Assembly: GCA_021464245.1 (NCBI GenBank)
Contig: JADCRB010000021.1
Coordinates: 1,717,305-1,781,304 of the forward strand
Direction of reading: 5' to 3'
DNA: 64,000 nt
Origin: Carallia brachiata
Taxonomy: Eukaryota; Streptophyta; Magnoliopsida; Malpighiales; Rhizophoraceae
Part shown: in pieces, positions 24,801-36,093 of the stretch
How the letters are laid out: every line of letters starts with the position of its first letter
How positions within the stretch are numbered: the stretch's first letter is position 1
The notes under the pieces: model-generated
Database searches by the model: none
What the model was told of the DNA's origin: nothing
The model's input: the letters and a program-made list of their open reading frames with translations, nothing else
Position numbers and translations under genes: made by a program

Positions 24801-27800
24801 TTCACTTCACATCGTATATTGAGAATCTTCATCCATTTGCCAGGATTTAGAAACTGAAGAACATACTTCTCAATGCCTTTCCCAATAACTACTCGTAGAA
24901 TGGTTCCAACAGTAGGAAATGTACGCAATAAATCCCTTGGCAAAGGAGAAGGTTCCGGCTGTAAAGGAAGTGGATCAACCATTTCATCTTCCAGCCTGTT
25001 CAAAGCAAGGGGTAGAAAAAGAACTAATAGTGACAGTGGCAGTCATTTTTTTTTTCAAATAGATGTGCAACCTACTGTCATCAAAAGTGCTAACCTCATT
25101 TTCCTAGGAACCCAGGCTGGTCAGAAAACAACTAGTGCCAGAGGGAGCCTAACTTAGCTATTGTTTATTCTTCCCTTTTTCCCATTTTCCCCCTAATTGG
25201 CTTAAGGCATATTGAAAAGAGTAACACAATATGGCTTCAAATAGGTAGCAACAAGTAGTAACACGATTCAATCCAACGACATTTGACAGTTTATCTGTTT
25301 TTTATTTTTTTCTCCATAAATTCAACCATCTAACAGCCTATATCATTTTGTTGCCACTTCAAAGCCACCTAAGTAAAGCCACCAAGCTTTAATCTATTGA
25401 AAATATGTGGTTGATAAACAACCTTTTATGTCCTAGTCTTGTGCGTTACACTAAGGGTTCGTTTGTTTACTGTAAAATAACTTACATTTGTAAAATATTT
25501 GCAGGAGAAAATATTTGCAGTGAAAATAATGATTTTCCTTTGTCACTTACTTATAGCACAGTTTGTGTTTTCCCTGAAAATAACTTCAGCTCTGCAAAAG
25601 AAGTTATTTTACCTGAAAATCTGAAAATTTTCCCCAAATTTTGCCTATGTAAAATATTTTCCGTGAAACAAACGCTGAAAAATCTGTAAAATTTTTTCCT
25701 GTAAAATGTTTTATAGGAAACAAACACACCCTAATTTAAAAAATTTTTACGGCCAACTTTATGCCAAATTTGATAATCAGCTATTAATCTAAACTGCTAA
25801 TCATTCTCTCAGTACATGACAGCAACAGCCTGCAACTGTCACACATCATTACAAGAATCATCCAAAGCCAGCACACATAGGCAGCAAAACCAATCAAGCC
25901 AATTACACGTGGAAAGTGGAGATGGATCCTTAGCTAAAGCCAAACTCATAAATCACAATTATCATCTAGCTAATGATGGAGAGGCATAGCTAATACCCCT
26001 GCGTGCACCATCCAATTAATCAAATATAGAGATCAATACATGTATCAGGTGAGAGTGTAACTGCAAAAAGTGACCTCTCATGCAACATAACCCTTGTTTA
26101 TTGCTTGTAATGGGAAAGTAGGAGCGAAAACATAAGGTAATCATCGCCATGTACACTTAATGGTAAGTGAATGACTCTCGTATCATAATCTTACGAATTG
26201 CTGCACACCTAAATCGACAATTTTCCTACAACCTTTTTTTTTAAAAAAAATGTTTTGGCTTTTAATGGAGTAAAATTAGAAAATTTGCGAACGTAAAAAC
26301 CCCCCATTTTAGATCAACTCACTTTGGGTCGATGCTAATTGGTGCTGAGTCAGTTCCATCCCAAACAAGGGCCATCCACTCATTCTCAGCAGCCTCATAA
26401 ACATGAAGAATCTTAACATTGCCAAAAAAAATCAAATAACAAAAAAACTGTTAGTGGAAGATAAAAGAAACATGAAGATTAAAGTAGTATTAAAATTAAA
26501 GAAAATAAATCAATCTATGTAATGCACATATATTAAAAAGGGACAAAAATAGGTTAAAATACCTTTAAAACTAAATCAATTTCTTTTCCTTCCTTGATAT
26601 CTTTCATGAACAAGAAGTTACTTGACCCTACAGTATACACAGAACAAGAGCTTTCTACCGGTCAAAAAAACCAATTCGAAACGATGCACATACGCATGGC
26701 AGAAGGCAAGATATTGCACAATCTAACACTACAAAAATAAATCTTAAAGCAATAGAATAATTGGTGACTGAGAAATACTGAAAAATCTTTATTGGGCCAT
26801 GAATATATCATTGTCAGTTTAACAGGTTGCTAAGTTGGCATGGCCACATTTTTTGTGCGTGTTTGTGCATCTTTTGGGGGGGAGGGGGTTGTGGAGGTGT
26901 TGGGTTTGCATTCATGTACAAAAATAAAAAGGAACAAAAAAGTAAGTCTCCATTTTTTAGTGGACAATATTTTTTTGTAGATGCAATGAAAAAAAGAAAA
27001 AGAAAGTAAGTTGCCTCAGCTATTACCAGTAAGTTGCCAACAAGTTACCAGGCAATAGTTGGAAAGTTATCGGCTGGTTACTAAACAAACTCCAGACACT
27101 GCAACACCACCAACAATATACTTTCACTATTTTCTCATTTCTACACTTAACCAAATAAAATATTTTGCGTAGCATCCATTAACAATAAAGTGACGACCAT
27201 AGAATTCATTTTCTTAGAAAATATTTTTCTCCATTTGTTTCACAGAAAACAACTTTCTTATGAAAAATGATCTCCATAGAGTTTAATTTCTTGGAGAAAA
27301 TTTTCCATAGAAATCAATTTCCATAAGCAAGTCATTTCTTTGAACAAAAATGGAGCGAAATTATAAATTTCCATAAGAAAAAAAACACCTAAATTGAGAG
27401 AATCATTAAAATTTGCAACAAAATCTAAGCATCTGGTTGTAATTCTTGTTTGTCTCAGCACATTTACCTGGAATCTCATGTCATAGTCGTTTAATTTCCA
27501 GTGTAGCTATATTAATTAAAGTCCTTGGCAAGTAATAGCCAATAAGTCAACATTTACTGGCCTTTAAGTTTAACCTTTACAGTTCATTGGAGAAAATGTG
27601 CAAATGACAAAAAAGACCATTACCTTCATCAAGCTGCAAGTCGACGAGCCATTTTCTTAGTCCTTTTATAAACTTCAGGTCCAAGTGTGAGGGGAGAAAC
27701 TTTGACAACTGATAGGGAAGTAATTCATCACTGTTGCACTCTTTCCCTCCATATAAACCAAAAGATGAATATTTCTTATTGTAGACAACATTGACTTCTC

Positions 27801-28687
27801 CGTTGTGATGGCTAATCTGCATAAACATAGGCCCCAACATTTAGACGAGACACCATAAGCATGAATAAAATTACAACTGTAAATAAAAGGCATTATCATT
27901 TCAAAAACACTCAAGCAAGATTTGCGCAAAATCAATGTATCACTGACCTTGCCAAAATAAGAAGCAAGATTAATCCACACTTATACCCACGACCACAATC
28001 AATCGATCTCATGTCATAAACTCTTAAGAGAGTAAAACCACCAACTAACCAACAAGAAGAGAACTTTTTTTTTTTTTTTCCATGAGGCCTTCCGGAAAAA
28101 CATTCAAAAAAAAATAAAATAAGCAAGAAGGTTAGAAGAAATACCGTAACACGACAGATCACAATTATATCGCCAACCGCCAAAACACGAGGAAGCAAAT
28201 CCTCACTTTCTTCGAAAAAAAGGACAGAAATCGTTTGTGGACGTGATTCATCAATTATTTTCAATTTACAGTACCAGTCTGCCAAAAGAACGCAAAATTA
28301 CGGTAAAATTCTTGATAATCCAAAGAAAAAAAAAATGTAAAAGAAAGAACGAAAGAAAAGGAGGAAAGCAAAGGGAAGCTGGCTCAGAACATACACCTTT
28401 ATTGAAAATTTCATCAATCTACCACAAAACCACTGGCCAATATCAAAACTACTGGTCATGGTAGCGGCCGTAAGTCCGGCCTTTGTGTCATCATCGCCAA
28501 TTCCCCTAATTATGAAAAAAAAAAACAAAAAGGGACAACTTTAGAGAGAAAGAGTACCGGTGCCTTTGGATTTCCTGGGGAGGGCGACCTCGACAACGAC
28601 GGCCATGAGGTTGACTTTCTGGTAGACGTGGCGCACCGCCTCTCGTATAGGAAGAAATGTGCGATCGTCTCTGATCGGCATCTCCAT
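21890..28687 (-). CDS. POT1: Protection of telomeres 1 (POT1); frame broken by one base in exon 8
   Basis: Ten coding exons: 28687-28558, 28278-28145, 27816-27624, 26627-26563, 26411-26323, 24995-24714, 24605-24526, 24422-24365, 23257-23108 and 22090-21890. All have GT-AG ends. The product would be about 460 residues, the usual plant length. Family blocks: LPIREAVRHVYQKVNLMAVV and KGTDWYCKLKIIDESRPQ in the first OB fold, RKWLVDLQLDEG, EVDYDRVGFVTLMDVLTHS, KVKCVVRVVAMFP, LTIEDPTARIHSFVYGKDG, and the C-terminal RNPPWIQCCIK ending YRIFGTELRG. POT1 binds single-stranded telomeric DNA or the telomerase RNP in the nucleus. The start is ATG 28687; another in-frame ATG is at 28681. Summed exon length is 1382, one short of a multiple of three. 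The break lies at the end of exon 8 (about 24366), where the codon for a conserved Glu seems to lack one base. Confidence 0.9.
24241..24262. repeat. CA microsatellite in POT1 intron 8
   Basis: Eleven CA dinucleotides, read directly. It lies between the eighth and ninth POT1 coding exons. Confidence 0.9.
25455..25731. mobile_element. Tourist-like (PIF/Harbinger) MITE in POT1 intron 5
   Basis: A 277-bp foldback. The left end is GGGTTCGTTTGTTTACTGTA and the right end read inward is GGGTGTGTTTGTTTCCTATA. It is flanked on both sides by TAA (25452-25454 and 25732-25734), the 3-bp target typical of Tourist MITEs. The interior is rich in GTAAAATA / GAAAAT motifs in inverted arrangement. It has no coding capacity. 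Confidence 0.8.
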
Positions 28688-30392
28688 TTCCCTTTTTCTC
28701 TTCAGCTTTTTTTTTTTTTTCTAGGGTTTCTAGTGGCAGTGGAAGAAGAAGGCTCTTTCTGTTGCCCCACTAGTCTAATAAAAGGCGCTTTCGCTACTTT
28801 CCGCCCCTTTCGACCTCCAAAACGCAGCACGTTTTTATTGGCATATTTTGTAAATTTGAATTTTGAAAATTACATTGCCTCTCTCCTCATCAACTCAGTC
28901 ATTATTTTTCTCATTTGAAATAAATTCCCAGTAATATAATTACGATTTCTATAATTCTTTTAATAAAAAAAAATTACTTTGACAGACATAATACTTCTCC
29001 TTATTATTACAGTTGGGTGGCTGTTTAAGTAATTAAAATTATAATATAATATTAAATTTTAAATTTATTAATATTATAATTAAATTTAAAAAAATTAATT
29101 TTAAATTTAATAATATTTTAATAATAAAATTTTTTATAAAAAAATTAAATAAAAACACTACCGATTAAAAGATTAATTTCGGCCGCAAAGGATCCGGCCT
29201 CTTTTTATTAAGTTTAACACGCACACACACATACATATATATACACGCACACACACACGCGCACAAAAACAATTGGACACGATTAATTAAAATAATATTA
29301 CTATAATATTTTTTTAGAAGAATAAATATTACCTTAATATGCTAAAAGCGAGTTAATGAAAATACATGATACTATTGTATTCAATTGTATCCATTATTTT
29401 CGTGTTTACGACTGTACAGTTTTTTTTTATGTAATTATCTTTTAAAATAAATAAAATTTTAAAGTAATTTTTTATTATTTTTCACTTATAATAATACTAA
29501 TAAATTGTTATAATTTTAATAGTTAAGCTTCTTTTTTTAAAAAATCAAACTTCAAACAAATACAGTTAAAAATAAAATACGTAAATATACGTAATAATGT
29601 ACATAAAAATACGTAGTTAATCCAACGATATATACTAATTTATTTTTTATTTTAAATTTAATTTATCTTTCACGATATTATTGCATGTTCGACCACAAAT
29701 TTTTACTGTAAGATGAAACTAGAATTTAAGACTGAATGAATCTGCTGCCACTGCGAAGTAGCAATCAACCAAATATAAGTCTCGGGTGCAAAGGAGCCAA
29801 ACTGCTTCAAGAGAAATGGAATGATCTTAATGGGATACACCAGTAACAGTAACTAAAGTAAACTGGTTAAAACAACAGACTCCCATGAGACTGAAACAAA
29901 GGAAACTTTAGTCTAACATTCTCCCAGATCAAAGGAGTGATGAAAGAAAGCTTAAAACACCGGGTAGGTAATTTACATCCAGCGAAACATAACTATGCTC
30001 TAACATGATAAAGACCTGAGGTAGCCTCAGGTGAACATTTTAACGAGGGCTTGGTAGCTGTATTCTCAATGGACAGTGGCCATGAAAGGTGCCTCCCATC
30101 TCTGGGGGCCAAACGGTTAACAAGCTTTCCATCTCGAGAAAGCCTGCAAAAAAACAGTAGACGAAATGATCTGCCAAAGTCCCCTGGAAAACAACCAAGC
30201 CACATGGTATCTAATAGACCAAATTCTGATAGGGCTAAAAACTTCTGCTGAATGCTGCTACCCATGTGTTCTACGTCTATAAGAACTCAACCATTCTACA
30301 ATCTATCAAATCAGAAAAAGGACTTGTTGCAGTTTTATTGTGCTTCGTTTTGCCCAGGCCATTCGAAAAGGGTGCAGTTGTCCCCTCCCTTA
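28688..30392. other. Spacer between POT1 promoter and EBF1 3' end
   Basis: It probably holds the POT1 promoter (just above 28687) and the EBF1 3' untranslated region (about 29750-30392). AT-rich filler lies between, with a short CA-rich tract near 29220-29265. No gene was seen. Confidence 0.5.
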
Positions 30393-32394
30393 TCAGGCGA
30401 GGATGTCGCACCTCCACAAGCTCTCCACTAGCAACTCAACTGTGCTGGTGCTGATTGAACTGCAATTTTGGATATCCAACCCTACTAGTGTCCTTCCAAG
30501 TTTCTTTAGGCATGGCAAGCTTTCATTTGATACCCCAGAACAACCCGATAAGGAAAGGACTTGAAGATTGAGCTGCTCTGCGCTAGACAGGGCAGCTGTG
30601 CCAATATCAGTGACTGCACACTTAGAAACATCAAGCTCAGAGAGAAACAGGCAGTTTTTGGCGATTGCTACCAAGCTAGCATCAGTAATCTTCCTGCAAC
30701 CATCCAGATTCAGGCATTCAAGGGATGCACCATGTAGCCTGGCCAAGGCCAAAACTACTTCGTCTGTTAAACTCAGGCAGCCACTGAGATTCACCTTAAC
30801 AAGCCCTGCCTTGCAACTCTCCAATAGTGGAAGAAGCCCAGCATCTGTAATTCTGAAGAGCTCACTGAGGCAAACATGTTCAAGCTGTGGGCACAATTTA
30901 CCCACCACGGCCAAACTGGCACTGCCAAATCCTGGGCAGTTCCTAATGGACAGGGATCTGAGTGAACAACAAGGAGAGAATGCTGACATTCCCAATGGTA
31001 CGTCCTTCAGTCCCATGCACTTAACAAGGCTAAGAGCTTTGAACTTTGTTCCACAGTTTGAGATTGCACCAACAATACCTTCTAGGGTAACCCGGTTACA
31101 TTCTTCCAATTGCAGGCTCTCAAGAGATCCTGCAGCTTCAGCAAAGCTGATCAATCCATTGTCTGACACAAAACAACACTTACGAAGGCACATCTGCTTA
31201 AGGTTAGTACAACCCTTTGCAATAGCCTCCAGACTCACATCTGTCATTCCCCTACATGAAGTAATTGTCAAAGAGATCAATTTCTGCAAACCCTGAGCGT
31301 TACCCATGACCCAGAAGCCCTTCTCATTCACATGCTGGAGACCACTGAGAACAAGATTGGCAATGGCCTTGCCATAGTGTCCTATTACAGCAAGAGTAAA
31401 TCTGTAATCTTCAAGGCCTGCAGCTTTACCCTTGTTAAGATCGAGGAGGCAGATGATATGAGACTTGATACCCCGTGATCCCCAACAAGAGTACAGTCTT
31501 TGATAGAGATGGCCTGCAGCTTGGGGCAGAATTTCCCAATAGCTTGCAAACCCTCGTTACCGATCTTGGAACAGGATTCAATGCTTAAAGCAGTTAAATT
31601 AGGGCAGTTCTCAGCAATTGCAATCAAACCTTTGTTGGAAATTGAAGGACAATTGCAAAGATCAAGCTTTTCTAACAAATGGCACTCTTTGGCCACCTCA
31701 ATTAAGCCCTCATCGCCGACGAGAGGAACATTCCATAACGACAGCACCTGAGAGAAGGGCATCCACGGGCTATTGCTGAGAGACCAAGGTTGGTGACTCC
31801 ACGAACACAGTTGCTTCCCTTAATTAAAAGTTTTCCAAGTCCCCCGCGGCTGCTAGTTCCAACAGCTACAGCTGCAAGTCTCACATCTGTTGCTTTCTTC
31901 CCTTCCAAGCACCTTGTAAGGTAATCATTACTCACCATGTCCTCATTTTTATCACAGGAGACCATTTCAACATCATTATGAACAGGATATGCCATCCCCT
32001 CATCTCTGGCTACGGTTTTGCAGTTGCACTCTTCGGCCCTCCGATACTACTCAATAGCATAAGCCAGTGCTTGGAGACGCAAGCACAGGAGCTCCTCTCT
32101 TTGCCTGCGGGGACTCGCCTTAATATCTCAAAAAGACATTCGTCTGGAAGAACGTCAATTGATGGCTGCTTTTCCTGCTCAGACTTGCAGGATCCAAAGA
32201 TTGATGGGGTATTAAAGCGAGCTCGCTTGCAAGGAGGCCCATATGCATCCACATGGGAGCCAATTGAGTATAAACGACCCAAGTCCATTGCACTCGAGTA
32301 AAAGGAAACCCCGGAGTGGAATTCATCTTCTCCTGAAAAACCCATTAACAAAACTTTCAATCAGTTAAAGATCTCTCCGATGGCCAAATAAAAC

Positions 32395-32441
<47 letters not shown>

Positions 32442-32903
32442 AAATTGACCGAAGGTCAGATTCTCATCACAAAACTAAGGAAGTAACTGTAAACTATTTG
32501 CAGAAAAGGGAGATTCTTCAAGGTCCATTCTTCTTAATAACATCGACGCTATTGGTAATTGCCTTACCAAATTTTTTCCATTTTATTCCTAAAAATACCC
32601 CGTGTCCAGAGCAAGTTCTAGTTATAAGTTATAACAAGTCGCAAAACGCACTGAAGAAAAGTATTTTAAGCCAGCTAATTATCCCAAGTACTAGAATTAA
32701 GATTACAAAAGCCCCGTAATCAGATCTCTAATAAAGAACCAACCTTGACCCATCAGATAACATCAACTTATTATTCTCATCAAAACCTCTAAAAGAAGAG
32801 AAGCTCTTCAACCCCAACTTCCCCCAACACACACATATGCAAAAAGATCAAAGCAGCCCAGGAAGCAAAACTAACCAGTGCTGTAGTTAACGAGGGCAGG
32901 CAT
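30393..32903 (-). CDS. EBF1: EIN3-binding F-box protein 1 (EBF1-type); frame broken at three sites
   Basis: Exon 1 is 32903-32876 (MPALVNYST), exon 2 is 32332-30393. The first 116 residues hold GRLYSIGSHVDAYGPPCKRAR and the F-box (IDVLPDECLFEILRRVPAGK). The rest is a run of Cys-containing leucine-rich repeats such as LLEKLDLCNCPSISNKGLIA, ending VELLVESLWRCDILA. EBF proteins are the SCF substrate receptors that target EIN3/EIL1 for degradation, damping ethylene signalling in the nucleus. Family members have no intron in the LRR region, yet the frame shifts at about 32042 (ATC-GG for ATC-CGG), 31747 (AGG-TG for AGG-GTG) and 31399 (GATTTAC for GATTTTAC). Each looks like a one-base loss in a homopolymer. 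The three losses sum to minus three, so the last 330 codons are again in the original frame. Corrected length would be 656 residues, normal for the family. Confidence 0.93.
32397..32438. repeat. AT microsatellite in EBF1 intron 1
   Basis: A perfect run of about 21 AT dinucleotides, 60 bases upstream of the exon 2 acceptor on the EBF1 strand. It is likely to vary in length between individuals. Confidence 0.95.
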
Positions 32904-33959
32904 GACTGAATCCCTTGAAAGACCAAATCTTGAAGACCCCAAAAGCCACACAAACTTGAAACCACCCCAAAGATCAAGAAAGCCAACAAGATTAAGAAGC
33001 AGATCAGAAAGATTGAATCAAGAAAGCTTGAATGCATCACCCAAGTGAGGAAAGCCTGAAACCCCAACAGAGTAGGGCAAAAAAAAGCATGGGAGAGAAG
33101 GCAAGAAAAAAAAGGAAAAAGGATTCTTGGTGGGTATGAATTGAGAAAGAAGATGGATGTTCAAGATTATTATATATGGGACAAATAGATTGGCTTTTGC
33201 TAATGTGCAATGTATTGCTCCTGAAAACCGGCTATTCCCTCTTTTCCTCTGGTCCAACGGTCTACTTATGCCATCCCGCGTGTACCGGACACGGGCGCTT
33301 CCCTTTTCTCGGATCACTTTATTGTGTATCTTCATTGTACCTGCAACCCACTATTTTTCTTTTTCCTTTTTTTTGTTGGTCCAAAATTGAAAGATCTATT
33401 TTCAACTTCGTGAATTCTTGCACATAATTTTTCCAAATCAATTAAATATTAAATAATAATAATAATATTATGTGTGTTTTATTTTTGACCTAATATTTAA
33501 CTCCTTTCGTTAAGGAAACAACATCAAGAGAGAAAGGGAGGGGGAATAAAAGGAAAGACAAGCTTATTTGGAAAGTTCAACTTAGATTTGGGGTGTTAAA
33601 TTCATTGAATTTCTCCAATACTATGTATGTATATATTATTATTTTTATATGCAAGTGTACCTTCCTAATTTCTACATCAATCCCATAAAAGAGGTCTACA
33701 AATTAACTTTCTATATTAAGATCAGTTTTACGCTTCTAGAATTAGAATATATATATATTAATTAATATATTTTCAAAATTTTTTAGCACAATAATTCCAA
33801 TCCGAAACAAAAACTGAGGATTAGACTATAAGGGGTTGCTTTTTCTCGCGACATTGAATTTTTTCTTTAAAAAAATTGAGTGCCCATTGGATTGATTAAC
33901 ATGAAAGTAATAAATTTTTTTTTGCTCAAAACAGTAATAATTTGTTCTTGTACAGACTG

Positions 33960-34640
33960 TGCAACAGAAGTTACGGAACAAGTTGTGCAAATGACAGATT
34001 CATCCGATAGGCCCAAAAAAGCCGAACTTGTCAAGTGCAATTTTATTTTTTTTAGCTGCTGGGGTTGGATTAGTTGCACGTAACCATGGATGATGCACAT
34101 TACACTTTAACCACGCGTCTTGTGGATCCCAACATGGTATGGACAATGGGGCACTCGGGATTTTGATACATTTTTGGGCTAGAACTTTTCAATTTATTTG
34201 AATTCTTATGTGCTGAAAGTAATCCACATATGGAAAGTTAATCTGATTCATTTAACCTTTTGATGAAATGGGATTGGTGTGGGAAGATACAATCATAGGT
34301 TCAGACAACCAATGCATGTAACAGAACCAAGTAATTTTTAGTGCATGGAAGAAAAGGGCTGCATTTTGTTGCCTCACCCAAGGGCCAATAGGGAAAAAAG
34401 AAGTATAATTGCATTATTAACACAGCAAGTTGTGATTTTCCAAAAGGAAAAAAAAAACATAGTAAGTTGTGCAAATGACAGATTGACAGAAAGTGGGTTC
34501 AAAAAAAAAAAACCAAGTTGCCAAGTGCATGCTATTTTTCAGCAACTAGGGTGGGATGAATTGTACATGGCCATGGCCACTCACGCCAATTGCAGGGTCT
34601 TGACTCCTGTAATGGGCAGTGGGGGCACTTGGAAATTGGG
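33960..34640 (+). repeat. Diverged local duplication, two copies about 460 bp apart
   Basis: Copy one (about 33960-34165) and copy two (about 34425-34640) share CAAGTTGTGCAAATGACAGA. Further along they share AAGTGCA plus a GGGTTGGATTAGTTGCACGT / GGGTGGGATGAATTGTACAT block, then GGGGCACTCGGGA / GGGGCACTTGGAA. The order is conserved and the divergence is high. No protein is implied. Confidence 0.6.
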
Positions 34641-35287
34641 AAGTACAACTGGAATTGCCAGCTTTGTTGTCTTTTGGTTTGCTAATCACATTTGCTTAGC
34701 TATTTGCAACTTGGAGAATAGACGGATTTTGGAGGTTGTGTTTCCTTAATAAACTGGCAACTATAAGAGCTTTTCTTTTGTCACTTTGGTGCTTGGAAAT
34801 AAAGCATTGGGGTTCGGAATTATTGGATAGGAATGGCCAACAACGCTTTCCTGTCTCCTGTTATTTACAGATGAATATTCGTTCAAATTGTCAATGAAAA
34901 GAACATTCTTACTTCATAATTAGAAAAAAAGAATTGCCACTAGACAAGCTGTAGAAATCTGGAGGCAAAACCAATTCTAAATAGTCAACATTGTCCTCAA
35001 ACTATGTCTCGTTTGCAACCATGCACTAGGGGGAGTATGTGTGTGAAAAGGAGAAAAATCAAAGAAAGAGAGGTAAGACTGATCATCACATACAAAGTAT
35101 AGACTTGTAAGAGTTTGATAACGTGAATGTTTAATGAGATACATAGTAGATGCGTAATTTATTTAATAATTTATTTATTTATTTTAAATTTAATATATTT
35201 TTTATAATTTAATAGTTTAAATTATTACATATTTATTATGCGCCTTTTTCAAATGTTGTCAAAAAAAAACTTTGCTGAACTTATAAC

Positions 35288-35733
35288 CAATGTTTAAAAA
35301 ATTGGATCGGATCGGCCGGTCGGACCAATTTAACCAGTGACTAGTCGAGGGTTCGATTCGGTTTATGCCAATTTTGAAGATGGACTTAGACCAGTCAAAA
35401 CCAGTCAATAATAGGTCAAAATCGGTGAAAATTGGTGAAAACTGGATTGGTTAGACCGATCCAACGAAACTACAAAATTTATAAATTATAATTTAAATTC
35501 TAAATTTAATTAAAAATTTCAATTTAGTTTAAATCTGATTAAAACTTTCAATTTAATTCTTAAAATTAAAAAAATTAATATTTAATTATTATTTATAAAT
35601 ATTAATTTTAAATTACTTATATATATATATATACATATATTATTAAATATCAATTTAAAAATTAATTCGACTCATTAAATTTTAACTTATTTATATTTTT
35701 AATTTTATGATGGGTTTGATTATGAGAACTTTG
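35288..35733. mobile_element. hAT-like MITE (446 bp)
   Basis: The left end is CAATGTTTAAAAAATTGGA and the right end read inward is CAAAGTTCTCATAATCAAA. It is flanked by CTTATAAC (35280-35287) and CTTGTAAC (35734-35741), an 8-bp target duplication with one mismatch. The GGATCGGCCGGTCGGACC-type subterminal part and AT-rich core match the element at 10515-10967. No transposase is encoded. Confidence 0.75.
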
Positions 35734-36060
35734 CTTGTAACAAGAAAGAAATGATTGATGAGAGGGGCAGAGAAGCATGCACGACATTTTGTGCATGGTT
35801 CGCTCCTCTGAGACGTTACGTGCAATGAATTTGAAAATCATATTATAAGATTGACATGACATTGACATATATTGTGTACATGAATATGGGTAGGTCAAAA
35901 GAACAAAAAAAAAAGAAAAGAATATGGGGTTGGTCCAAAGTCGTTGTCAAAATTTTCAATGAGACAGAAAAAAGAACAATGTACAGGAAATTATGGTTAG
36001 AATCAATGCATCTCAATATACCGGCCCCTCTACATTAACCAATCTTTTACTTCTTTAACT

Positions 36061-36062
<2 letters not shown>

Positions 36063-36091
<29 letters not shown>
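36063..36091. repeat. TC microsatellite
   Basis: About fourteen uninterrupted TC dinucleotides in the spacer beyond the hAT-like element. Confidence 0.9.

Positions 36092-36093
<2 letters not shown>

Noticed and set aside
27004..27560. Possible further foldback element in POT1 intron 3
   Set aside because: The candidate ends pair poorly and no target duplication was found.
30568..31296. 242-codon plus-strand frame opposite EBF1
   Set aside because: Antisense shadow of the LRR coding sequence; no similarity of its own.
31702..31995. Separate small gene within EBF1
   Set aside because: The 97-codon frame is the middle of EBF1 shifted by one base, as LRR sequence before and after shows.
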